12,500 bases of DNA from Botryococcus braunii (Eukaryota; Chlorophyta; Trebouxiophyceae). The notes beneath the pieces are model-generated. The model saw nothing but the letters and a program-made list of their open reading frames with translations. It was not told the DNA's origin and did not search any database. The translations under genes were made by a program, and so were the position numbers. Each line of letters begins with the position of its first letter. Position 1 is the stretch's first letter. This document shows, piece by piece, positions 1 through 7,790 of this stretch. The stretch is from positions 209,614-222,113 of the forward strand of contig KV908459.1 in the NCBI GenBank assembly GCA_002005505.1, read 5' to 3'.

Positions 1-637
1 TCTTACGACTCGCGGGCCTTGAATATCAGAACATGCATCGCGTACGTACACGTCTCAGCCGTGAGAGGGGGCATTATGCCACGTGGTACTGCATCAAGAA
101 CGTGGTTCAGGTGCCTGGCAGGAGGGGTACGTGGAATTATCCTCCACGTGGCTTGTGAGGAAATATGGAGAACGGAAAAAATGCATTCGAGATCGGTGTG
201 CCCCCCAGGGCAAGCTTCTGAGGCACGTGCTGATTGACAGTCCATGGAAGTCCCAGGCAATTCCATTTATATGGCAGAGTTGCGAGTCCCTGAAGATTGT
301 GATTGATTAGAAGATTGAAGATTGCTCGGGTGAAATGAGGGCCCAGCAAGATCCCCAAGGTCAGGACCAATCGGAAAGTATGGATTCCAGGTACAAGTTG
401 AGGTACATTGCAAGATCAATTGTTGGGTTGCCTGACGATATCCTGAATAACTTATCAAGGATAGTTGAGAGATCAACTGGGCGGATGAAGTACCCAACTT
501 TTTCTTTGGGGGTTTTATCTATTTTTTTTCCTTTTTCGTTTGGTAAGAATTGCCCATGGTTCTGATCCGCTGATGTATATGCTAATAAATTTGACATGTA
601 AATCCCGCCCCTTAAGCAGTGACGCGTTTAACAGTGA

Positions 638-753
638 GCGTCTGGTTTGAACGTAGCCGGCACGTCAATTGGTTCCACTAGTGTCATTTGTACTGTCATT
701 TGGCGCCAATATTGTGGAATCAATTGAGGTGGCGGCTACGTTCAACCAGACAC
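638..753. repeat. Long imperfect inverted repeat (foldback element or RNA hairpin)
   Basis: Bases 638-678 are the near reverse complement of 714-753, with about 36 of 41 positions paired, four mismatches and one single-base bulge. The loop is 35 bases (679-713). Conserved blocks in the arms include GTCTGGTT, GAACGTAGCC and TCAATTG on the left and their complements on the right. No coding frame explains the pairing. It could be a small foldback transposon (MITE-like), a hairpin RNA precursor, or two inverted copies of a dispersed repeat. The pairing is directly visible; its role is unknown. Confidence 0.8.
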
Positions 754-994
754 TATTAACACGCTGCGCCTTATTTGATCACACTGTTCTTCGTTGCAGA
801 TGCTACAATGCCATGTGGGTGCTAGCAACGCCCTCGAGTTTATCCAAATATTCCCTTAAAAACTTCTGTAATTGATATGAACGTCTCGGCACGTACCGAT
901 GTATCCTTCTTCCAGGAGAGGAATTCACATCAGTCAAGGCAACATTGCCCAAGAAAGAGGGCAAAGACCAGGTCCAAAACTTGCTGTATACACG

Positions 995-1118
995 CTGTAT
1001 GCGCGTATATTGTTCACAGCACGCGTGCTCTGATCAGCAACACCCATGTACGGTTCATGAACAACTCGGTTGCACTCTGTAGGCGCATACGCTGTTCAAA
1101 GCATGTGTGCTCTGAATC
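995..1118. repeat. Diverged direct repeat, two copies 82 bp apart
   Basis: The segment 995-1035 recurs at 1077-1118 with scattered substitutions. Both copies begin CTGTA, contain TGTTCA, and end GTGCTCTGA(A)TCA. The 40 bases between them are not obviously repeated. It is probably an old tandem duplication. An open frame spans it, but I see no splice or protein signal supporting coding. Confidence 0.6.
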
Positions 1119-2122
1119 ACACGCTTGCCCAAGCTTGGTCCTGTGCTAAGCCAAATGTGCTTAAGCCTCACTCTGAAGAGCTCAAGTCCCCAGAAGAGAA
1201 CCACGTGGCCTTCACAGGCATCGAGTTTACACGTAAAGCCTCGTTCACATCCATTGTCGTCATACTTAAGCATCCTTGCTCGTCTTTGCAATCCTACGCA
1301 CAAACGAATCCCTCACGGTAGGTATACCTCTGCACGCACGCACATGTACATGTACATTCCATGGGCTTGCCCCCATTATAAAATCCTGGCTATATCATTT
1401 GATTTTATGTGCTTTTAATTATAGCTTGCTTGTATTCCCCATCTGGTCCTGACTACTACACCTGGGAGTGGCTTCAGAAGCTTCCAGACACTTTTTCTAG
1501 GTTCTGACAATGATTGAACCCACCCGTCTTGAGCTTGTCTGAGCTGCACAGGAGGCAACACCTGGTAGACCCGATGAGTCAGTCTATCCAGCGAGCGCTA
1601 TCTGTGAGCACTAACGGAGCTGCACACGTTGAACTTCCTCCCAGTCTTGGCCACTTGACCGTCTGCGTCTTGAGACCGGCTCCCGCTAAATGCACAACTG
1701 ACGGTTGCGGAGGAATTTCTTTCAGTGGCCCTCTTGATGAGACGTACAGATCAATGCGCATGCTTGTACACGTGTGTTGCACGTGCATGAGATCCTCTCG
1801 GTCCGAGAAAAAAACACTGGGGACCAGGAACACTGAGATGTCTTGAGACTACATGACATGTGCGTCTTGACGGAGAAACTTGCCCAAGACCAGACCTTGG
1901 AAACAAGCTGTGAAATTTGTGGCCACCGAGCACATGCTCTAATTGAATGGCTGGATAAGTACTGCTGCAGGCGGATGTTGGCTTCTCCGCTTTAGCTGCG
2001 CTGCCGGCGCATACGATTCCAATTGCAACATCCCACTAACAATCCCAGGGAAACTGAGCTCTTGAGAGTCTGGTTGAGGATAGATTACAATCCGGTAGGC
2101 TTGACACGTAAATCTTGAACAA
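1119..2122. other. Apparently non-coding stretch
   Basis: I see no convincing gene here. A plus-strand frame is open from 1514 to 1846 and reads plausibly in parts, but it has no ATG near its start, two stops immediately precede it, and I find no clear acceptor and donor pair. The minus strand is also partly open. Both are left uncalled. Confidence 0.5.
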
Positions 2123-2139
2123 CCCCCCCCCCCCCCCCC
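2123..2139. repeat. Poly-C run of 17
   Basis: Seventeen consecutive C followed by GGGG. It lies just before a C/T-rich stretch and the (CA)n tract at 2207. Such runs are length-unstable and often miscounted in assemblies. Confidence 0.9.
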
Positions 2140-2206
2140 GGGGCACACATGTGCGTGGGGTCTCCCTCTCCCTCTCCACCACACCCCCCCTCCCCTCCCA
2201 CCCACC

Positions 2207-2223
2207 CACACACACACACACGT

Positions 2224-2280
<57 letters not shown>

Positions 2281-2284
2281 CACA
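2207..2284. repeat. (CA)n microsatellite, interrupted
   Basis: About 39 CA units with interruptions at 2221-2226 (CGTG) and around 2265 (CAAACA). It is preceded by a pyrimidine-rich stretch (2161-2206). All open frames through it encode only His-Thr or Cys-Val repeats and are artefacts. Confidence 0.95.
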
Positions 2285-2359
2285 GTGCAGACGCATTCCC
2301 GACAAGCTGGGCATGGTGCTTGTGCAGAGGCGGCAACCTCTGCAGCCGGAGGCAACACC

Positions 2360-2607
2360 TCATTTGCTCGGGCCAATGCCCTGCAGAGGGACACGTTGTC
2401 TGGGTTCCAAGACCGTCCCTTTGTCGTCCATAAACGTTTGCGAGGGCGCAGACCACTCCTGGACTTGGGTGGGGATCTGTACAAAGCATGCTGCTAAAAT
2501 CAGACGCACCACGCTCTCGGTAATGTTGTAATGAGTTAGGCGGATGCAGATCTTCGTCCTCAGGGCATCGAGGGGCCCAACCCTGCTGGGAAAAAGTAGG
2601 CGGATTG
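2360..2607 (-). CDS. Candidate terminal exon, unknown protein
   Basis: On the minus strand an acceptor-like TGATTGCAG ends at 2608. It is followed by two bases and 81 codons, ending in TGA at 2360-2362. The product is unrecognised. Its middle reads like an amphipathic helix (NITESVVRLILAACFVQ), and the end is polar. No upstream exon could be joined with confidence, although a TATA-like box lies at 2943-2950 in the same orientation and the intervening (TG)n offers many possible donors. The same bases are partly open on the plus strand, so the strand is uncertain. If real, this is the 3' end of a gene lying head-to-tail behind the protease gene. Confidence 0.28.
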
Positions 2608-2699
2608 CTGCAATCACCAAATAACCAAATTCTGCATCAATTATTCCCATTGATGGCGTGCAAATGCAAGAATTGTTTGTATATATGTGTACGTGTATG

Positions 2700-2796
2700 T
2701 GGGTGGTGTGGGTGGGGGTGACAGAGGAGGGGGCACGAGGGATGGGGAAAGGGACGGGGAGGGGGAGAAAGAGTGAGTGAGTGAGAGAGAGACACA
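2700..2796. repeat. Polypurine block (GA/GT-rich)
   Basis: Nearly continuous G-rich purine sequence with GAGTGAGTGA and GAGAGAGA motifs directly abutting the CA-type repeat region. It is low complexity with no coding signal. Confidence 0.75.
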
Positions 2797-2812
2797 CATG
2801 CACGCACGCACC

Positions 2813-2818
<6 letters not shown>

Positions 2819-2870
<52 letters not shown>
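2819..2870. repeat. (CA)26 microsatellite
   Basis: A perfect CA run of 52 bases, preceded by imperfect CACGCACGCACCCACAT. On the minus strand it reads as (TG)n. Confidence 0.95.
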
Positions 2871-2873
<3 letters not shown>

Positions 2874-2942
2874 GAAACCAGGCATTGTCACTTTGAAAAA
2901 AATGTACCCCCGTAAAGCAACTGGCGGATACCACCAAGGGCC

Positions 2943-2950
2943 CTTTTATA
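2943..2950 (-). promoter_or_regulatory. TATA-like box
   Basis: The minus strand reads GGGTATAAAAGGGCC here, a close match to the canonical eukaryotic TATA box. It lies about 340 bases beyond the protease stop codon, so it could drive a downstream minus-strand gene containing the candidate exon at 2360-2607. No initiator element or transcript evidence is visible; a chance match is quite possible. Confidence 0.3.
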
Positions 2951-3293
2951 CCCCCGATACCCCCAAAGTCATCAGGGAAAACAACACTAAAATCTAATAA
3001 AAAGAGGCTCCTGAGCCATGACATCTCTCCTGTTGAACACCAGGTACAAAGGTCGGCAAGACTGTTGTCCCTTTTTTCCCTTTTTCAGCTCCCGTATGCA
3101 AGAGCCTGTGCAGCAACGGAAGAGCCTGAGCTTGGCAAGATGACCCCGCCTTTTGAATGATGGAAGGGGATTTGCATATCCATTTTCTTTCTCGGTCACT
3201 CCATGAAATTGTTAGCGGGATGAGTGTGCAGTTGTCGTTATGAATTTGCTACACTTCGATTTTAAATTTTAAAGGCCCACCTGGATGAGTTCA

Positions 3294-4787
3294 TCAGATG
3301 CCGGAGACCGCAGCCATGAGGCGGGGGCTCCATCCGGGCTGGAACGCAGCAAAGCCGTTCGGGCAGCCCCTGGAAACATCCGTGTACTCGTACGAAATGA
3401 CGCCAATGATGGCGGTACTCTGCAGGTACTGATTGGAGGGCAGTCCTTCAATAAATAGGGGTCCCCCGCTGCTGCCGGGCTCCGAGCTCACAAAGACCTC
3501 CAGCCGAGACTTACCGTTGCCAAAGTAACCATAGTTGGCGAGGCTGGCATTTGACGTGAATGGGATCTCCCCGCTGAAGGAGACCGCGGGATAGCTGTAC
3601 AGGATCCCCAGCGACGCCACCCCGAGGGCCCGCAACGTCGACTCGACTGTCACTGGGAATATTCTGGCCGCCAGGGGCGTGGCGAGGCGCAACAGAGCAA
3701 AGTCGAACAAGGGGAGGTTGTTCTGACATATGGTGTTGAGGCTAACGTTCACGGCCACGGACTTGTTCGCGAAGTCCCCTTTGTAGAAGCGGTCAAAAAA
3801 AATCGCGCTATTAGCGAGCCGGCCCGTTGAGCAATTGTAGACGCAATGCCCTGCGGTAAGAAGCAGGTTGGAGGAGAGGAGCATGCCCGAGCACCACTTG
3901 AAGGAGACGCCGTCGAACGTGATGTATACGCGGCCCATGCTGTTCATGGGGGTCTGGGAGGCCAGCTGCGCGGGCGTGATGGCGATGAAGGTGCTGTTCT
4001 CGCAGATCTTCGCGGGTATCGGGTGGTCCGCAGTAATGCGAGGGAGCGGGAGCATGTACCGCAGGTCCGAGCTGTTCAGCACATCGGGAGGAACGGTCCC
4101 CGGGACGAGGCTTGCCACTGTAGCCAAGAGGGAGGCCTCGTTTTGGGTCAAGTCCCCTCGGGCTCTGGGCATCGGACCCTCTGCCTCTGGCAATTGGCCA
4201 ATCGTGTGGACGTTCTGGGGACTGGGCTGGAGGGGCAGAGCTCCCGAGGTGCCCAGGTTCAGCCATTCCATTTGTTGGGCATCGCTTGGCTGATGAGAGT
4301 CCTGTTTGGGCATGTGCAAGTTGTTGCTGGGTGGCTGACTCGGTCCCTGATTTTGCATGTGCAGGCTAGTTTTGGTTGCTGGACCAGGGACCGGATTAAG
4401 TACGTGCCGGTTGACAGGTTCAAAGGCCGCAGACGTGGCCGAGGTCGTGCGGCTGACTCCTCCGGCGTCCAATGTACCCTCGGGCTTGTCAGTATTAGGG
4501 AGGCTGGAGGGCCTGAGGTCTAGAGTCTCGTGGATACCAGATTCGAGTGCGTGTGCCGATTGGGTCCCTGGCTGCTTGGCGGTCCCGGGGACAGAGGGGA
4601 TGTGAGACAGGGTCTCAGAGGGCCTGGGATCAGGAGCTAGTGGGGATGCAGAAGACTCTTGATTAGGGTTGTGAAGGTCAGTTGGCTGCAGTTCCAGCCC
4701 CTGTGGGGCATGTGGGAGGCATGTGACCCGCGCAAGGAGCGTCACAAATGTCACGGACCCTGTCACTACCTGCCACCATGAGCCCAT
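3294..4787 (-). CDS. Secreted chymotrypsin-fold (S1-like) serine protease with long Pro/Ser/Gln-rich N-terminal region
   Basis: Uninterrupted 497-codon gene, predicted to hydrolyse peptide bonds outside the cell or in the endomembrane system. The start at 4785-4787 has A at -3 and G at +4, and an in-frame TAG lies five codons upstream. Residues 1-23 or so form a signal peptide with hydrophobic core SVTFVTLLARV. Residues 24 to about 230 are Pro/Ser/Gln-rich and low in complexity, with a short internal repeat (LHMQNQ, LHMPKQ) and an RGD at 210-212. The protease domain covers about 262-497. It has TAGHC with catalytic His314, Asp362 in LFDFALL, and Ser440 in EPGSSGGP. Cys299 and Cys315 have the 16-residue spacing of the conserved Cys42-Cys58 disulfide. 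The residue before the catalytic Ser is Ser, not the Asp194 of trypsins. Six N-glycosylation sequons are present (Asn238, 264, 318, 341, 347, 413). The chain ends where an S1 domain normally ends, so it looks complete. Substrate unknown. Confidence 0.92.
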   Translation of the reverse strand: MGSWWQVVTGSVTFVTLLARVTCLPHAPQGLELQPTDLHNPNQESSASPLAPDPRPSETLSHIPSVPGTAKQPGTQSAHALESGIHETLDLRPSSLPNTDKPEGTLDAGGVSRTTSATSAAFEPVNRHVLNPVPGPATKTSLHMQNQGPSQPPSNNLHMPKQDSHQPSDAQQMEWLNLGTSGALPLQPSPQNVHTIGQLPEAEGPMPRARGDLTQNEASLLATVASLVPGTVPPDVLNSSDLRYMLPLPRITADHPIPAKICENSTFIAITPAQLASQTPMNSMGRVYITFDGVSFKWCSGMLLSSNLLLTAGHCVYNCSTGRLANSAIFFDRFYKGDFANKSVAVNVSLNTICQNNLPLFDFALLRLATPLAARIFPVTVESTLRALGVASLGILYSYPAVSFSGEIPFTSNASLANYGYFGNGKSRLEVFVSSEPGSSGGPLFIEGLPSNQYLQSTAIIGVISYEYTDVSRGCPNGFAAFQPGWSPRLMAAVSGI

Positions 4788-5340
4788 GCTGTTGCGAGCC
4801 TGCTAAGTGGTGCGGGCCACCTCAGACGGGGCCCAGGTGAGACTATAGCGTAATAGCTCCCCACCCTGAGTTGCAGTTGGGGCAATGCAGAGCTGTGCCT
4901 GCAAAAGACAGAGCTACATCTCGTTCATGACTGGGCGAGCAGCGCAATATGCTGCACGGGAGCTGGGGTGAGCGCGTCAAGTTAGAACGCTGGCGTCCAA
5001 GCTAAAGAGAACTGTGGGGGTTGCTCAGTATTAGTTCTTCTGCAGGCTGGTGAGGTTGGTAGGCTTCCTGGGTCAGGATGGACTGACCGCTCCCTCCTGT
5101 CCCAAAACAAGGCTTGCGTGACGAGGTAATCTCGAAACATATATGAAATATGTGAAAAATTTAGCCGATGGGCTGCCATGCAGCATCTTGTCCTCATACC
5201 ACAAGCACAGCCTCCTGCTCCAGAGTTCACATGCGTCTTGTAGGCATGTCCATGTTCAACGAAAACGTCAACAAGCAGATATTGTAGGTTTGAAGTTAAT
5301 TCTCCAGTAAGATTACGACATTTTTGGAGGCCCAAAAAGG
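4788..5340. other. Intergenic region upstream of the protease gene
   Basis: This separates the protease start codon from the 3' end of the next minus-strand gene and presumably holds the protease promoter. On the minus strand there is a weak CTATAG at 4843-4848. An acceptor-like CTGTCTTTTGCAG ends near 4902, which might mark a spliced 5' untranslated exon. The minus frame 4982-5335 is open but begins at TTG and has no supporting signal, so it is not called. Confidence 0.45.
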
Positions 5341-5990
5341 CTAGTTGACTACATGAGAAACCTTGTACCGCAATGTCAGGTACATTCCCTTTTTCTCGGA
5401 AAGCAAGACACTCGTACCAGAAACCTTACTCGAGTGCTAAAAATAATAATATACATGTAATGCTCCCAAGCAAAGGGTACCTCTTACTTGTGGGACCCCG
5501 AAGAGGTACTGCACCATCCGGTCCGGCCCAACGAATAGCACTTCGCTTTGTTTTTGGGTCCTGGTCGTCATCCTCCACAGACTTTCCAAACCGCATACGA
5601 TATCCTCAATTATGCTAAAGGCCACACCAGCTATGGAGAGGGATAAGATCCCCTTCAGTGAAAGGCTTTCAGCAAATCGCAGTTTGAAGGTACCGCGAGC
5701 ATCCGCGGGTTTGCCGTACGCCCTACATGGCACGTGCCAAAGCGAACTCGTCCGTTCGTGACTCTGGATTCCAGAGGTCCTTCTAGGTGTGAAGTCCTAG
5801 GTCGAAGGAGGAGAAGCAGAAGGAGCACACAAAGTCCAGGAACTGCTCCCGCAGGGATTGGCACCTGCCTCTTGAAACGAAGAGCCAGATTCAAAAGATA
5901 GTACAAACCACTTCTAGCCCCTAGTGTTTTGGTCATAGATGTGAACTGAAAACGCAGAGCAGCACAGATGGGGTTAACGCAAATGGACAT
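5341..5990 (-). CDS. Probable three-exon gene, small protein with one hydrophobic helix
   Basis: Unrecognised protein of about 165 residues from a model built here. Exon 1 (5990-5865) starts with ATG (A at -3) and encodes 42 residues, ending AGGCAG|GTGCCA. Exon 2 (5763-5488, 92 codons) follows an acceptor at CCAG and ends CCACAA|GTAAGA, a near-ideal donor. Exon 3 (5436-5341) follows a T-rich acceptor (ATTATTTTTAG) after a 51-base intron and stops at TAG. All junctions are phase 0. Exon 2 carries a hydrophobic segment (LSLSIAGVAFSIIEDI) then a charged region. That segment faintly resembles the GxAFxxxE helix of PrsW-type membrane peptidases, but only one membrane segment is visible, so no family is assigned. 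An alternative exon 2 acceptor lies at 5783-5784 behind a better pyrimidine tract, but it would need a different exon 1 phase. Exon 2 and exon 3 are the best-supported parts. Confidence 0.45.
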
Positions 5991-6115
5991 CCTCTATGGG
6001 ATGGGCCAAGACGAGGGCGGGAGCTTGGAGTTCATGAGATTGACGGTATCATTTGATAACCACAATTGATTGAACGACTGCAGCGTTCTAGATATGGCCC
6101 ATCCCATATAGGATG
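5988..6115. repeat. 21-bp terminal-type inverted repeat around an 86-bp spacer
   Basis: Bases 5988-6008 and 6095-6115 are reverse complements at 20 of 21 positions (left arm begins CATCCTCTATGGGATGGG). I see no clear target-site duplication. The element resembles a very small MITE or a foldback, or a long-loop hairpin. Its left arm overlaps the ATG proposed for the gene at 5341-5990, so it may sit in or form that gene's 5' leader. Confidence 0.75.
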
Positions 6116-6210
6116 TATGGGATGTCAATGCATTGTGTCCAGATTGTATGAAGGGGGGATCCTAAATTCTCTGAAGGCGGGAACGTTGAGAGGAGACCTG
6201 GACTCTAGTG

Positions 6211-6287
6211 CTATCCATATGATCCTATAGGGCTATCCATATGATCCTATAGGGCTAACCATGTTTTCCTATATAGGATCCATATGA

Positions 6288-6350
<63 letters not shown>

Positions 6351-6410
6351 GGCCATCCATATGATCCTATAGGGCTATCCATATGATCCGATAGGGCTAT
6401 TAATATGATG
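6211..6410. repeat. 22-bp tandem repeats interrupted by (AAAT)n and (AT)n
   Basis: Units of the form CTATCCATATGATCCTATAG plus GG occur at 6211-6232 and 6233-6254, with a diverged third at 6255-6277. The same unit resumes at 6353-6374 and 6375-6396, with a degraded one from 6397. Between them lie (AAAT)n (about 6288-6324) and (AT)n (6323-6348). The arrangement suggests a 22-bp minisatellite into which the AT-rich microsatellite expanded. Confidence 0.85.
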
Positions 6411-6420
6411 CTATCCAGCC

Positions 6421-6825
6421 TTCATGGCTTTGACTTCGGTGCAGGTAAGTAACAAAACCAAGTCGGCAGCCTTGTTGACAATCACCTAACTTTTGGTCCA
6501 CCGCTCCTGAGTTCAGAGCACGTACCAAAACCAAGTCGGCACCCTTGTTGACATTGATCAGGGCTTTCTGTCCACCGCTCATGACTTCAGAGCATGTACC
6601 AAAACCAAAGTCGACATCCCTGTTGACCTTGCAAGGTCAATTGACAAGGGCTTTAAAGCTTAAAATTTTCTTGCAGCCTCTATGGGTTCAGGCAAGTAGC
6701 AAAACCAGAGTCGACATCCTTGTAGACATTTGCTAGCTCAATAGCGATACATAGAGCTTTTCTCCCAGTGCTCATGAGTTCAAGGCACGTATCAAACGCG
6801 AAGTCGGTTCCTTATAAGGCTTTTT
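6421..6825. repeat. Diverged tandem repeats of 73-100 bp
   Basis: A core of CAAAACCAAGTCGGCA followed by CCTTGTTGACA recurs with units starting near 6450, 6523, 6598, 6698 and 6791, that is, at spacings of about 73, 75, 100 and 93 bases. A second conserved block (CACCGCTCATGAGTTCAGAG) precedes each core. Copies are decayed unequally. No frame stays open through all copies, so this is treated as non-coding repeat DNA. Confidence 0.75.
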
Positions 6826-6853
6826 TAAATCCTGCCCTGAGTCCTGGTCTGAC

Positions 6854-6877
6854 CTCGGCCACCACGTGGTGGCCGAG
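6854..6877. repeat. Perfect 24-bp palindrome
   Basis: The two 12-base halves are exact reverse complements, the left half being CTCGGCCACCAC. The centre is CACGTG, the core bound by many bHLH and bZIP transcription factors. It could extrude as a cruciform or serve as a dimeric binding site. Confidence 0.9.
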
Positions 6878-6896
6878 CAGTAGAGAGTTCGTCTAC

Positions 6897-6941
6897 AGTA
6901 TACTCTAGAGTGCACTCTAGCTAGAGTTTATAGAGTATACT
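6897..6941. repeat. Nested palindromes in an 11-bp-arm inverted repeat
   Basis: Outer arms 6897-6907 (AGTATACTCTA) and 6931-6941 are exact reverse complements. Inside are two further perfect palindromes, ACTCTAGAGT (6902-6911) and ACTCTAGCTAGAGT (6914-6927). The segment can adopt several alternative hairpins. Confidence 0.85.
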
Positions 6942-6967
6942 ACTACCGTACTTTGTCGTACAATTGT

Positions 6968-6987
6968 ATCTCACAGATCTGTGAGAT
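6968..6987. repeat. Perfect 20-bp palindrome
   Basis: ATCTCACAGATCTGTGAGAT is identical to its own reverse complement. It is the third strong palindrome within 135 bases. Confidence 0.9.
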
Positions 6988-7153
6988 TCACTTTTTGCAA
7001 ACCATAACTGGAATTCAAAATCTACAAGCAGCGGGAAGCGGGCTTACAAGCGGTGTGTGTGTCCATGGCCCCTGGCTTCCGCGTACCGGCATGTAGGACA
7101 CCTGCAGGTTTGCGGTCAGTATATGCTTCACTGCAACAGCTATCTTATGTAAC

Positions 7154-7169
7154 ACGATGTATACATCGT
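7154..7169. repeat. Perfect 16-bp palindrome
   Basis: ACGATGTATACATCGT is self-complementary. It is the last clear member of the palindrome cluster that starts at 6854. Confidence 0.85.
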
Positions 7170-7248
7170 AATGACATACCATCGTAACATCATGTACATA
7201 AAATCGAAACAACACCAGCTGCAACCCTGCAGGGGCCGATGGCGTTGC

Positions 7249-7306
7249 TTTCTGCTCTGGTAGTTTGACTGACATTTAAATTTAAATTTCATTTCTGCTC
7301 TGGTAG
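7249..7306. repeat. 15-bp direct repeat flanking an AT-rich palindromic core
   Basis: TTTCTGCTCTGGTAG occurs at 7249-7263 and again at 7292-7306. Between them is a TTTAAATTTAAATTT stretch. This may be a small duplication or the trace of an insertion. Confidence 0.7.
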
Positions 7307-7446
7307 CTTAAGCCAGCGAGAGTCCTGTCTGTCCGCCCATCTCCTGTCACACCGTAGTCATCAACTCGATTGCAAGCTAGTCGGACTCCCAGCAGTACGA
7401 CCATGGTCCCTGTATTACAAAAAAAATTCCCGTGTAAAGTCTGTTC

Positions 7447-7448
<2 letters not shown>

Positions 7449-7486
<38 letters not shown>
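7449..7486. repeat. Poly-A run of 38
   Basis: Thirty-eight consecutive A. No flanking target-site duplication or upstream retroelement body is apparent, so it is annotated as a simple repeat only. Confidence 0.9.
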
Positions 7487-7488
<2 letters not shown>

Positions 7489-7692
7489 GGGAACCGAGGG
7501 GGTACTTGGTATCCCGCATTCTTGGGCGAGATACACCTGGAGCGCTTGATCATCAGAAGGACCACCGAAATGAAGGCGCTCGACTGACAACGTCCCGGTA
7601 ACTGGACGATACATGACATTACATTTAAAGCATGCAAATGCGCCATTTGGGAGCGCGCATGGACAAGCTCACCCACTCCTGTACACCCCCCC

Positions 7693-7694
<2 letters not shown>

Positions 7695-7765
<71 letters not shown>

Positions 7766-7790
7766 ACACACACACTCACACACACACACA
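7695..7790. repeat. (CA)n microsatellite, about 48 units
   Basis: The longest CA tract on the plus strand, with single-base interruptions (TACA at 7761, CTCA around 7776). It ends CACACAG followed by GTCC. Confidence 0.95.

Noticed and set aside
1514..1846. Plus-strand open frame of 110 codons
   Set aside because: It starts at TTG, is preceded by two stops and has no convincing splice sites; about this many codons can be open by chance.
2115..2531. Long open frames through the CA tracts encoding His-Thr or Cys-Val repeats (also at 2641-3024, 7377-8194, 9447-10014 and 11225-11993)
   Set aside because: Dinucleotide repeats contain no stop codon in any frame, so openness is automatic and carries no coding evidence.
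3846..4523. 225-codon plus-strand frame
   Set aside because: It lies antisense within the protease gene, whose frame has clear catalytic motifs and a signal peptide; the plus-strand product has no recognisable features.
4982..5335. Minus-strand frame of 117 codons upstream of the protease
   Set aside because: It starts at TTG, which is not expected in eukaryotic genes, and no acceptor or donor supports it as an exon.
6211..6825. CRISPR-like array
   Set aside because: The repeats are tandem with little or no unique spacer, units are diverged, and the window is eukaryotic.
7449..7486. Poly-A tail of a retroposed element
   Set aside because: No target-site duplication and no recognisable element body or processed gene upstream.
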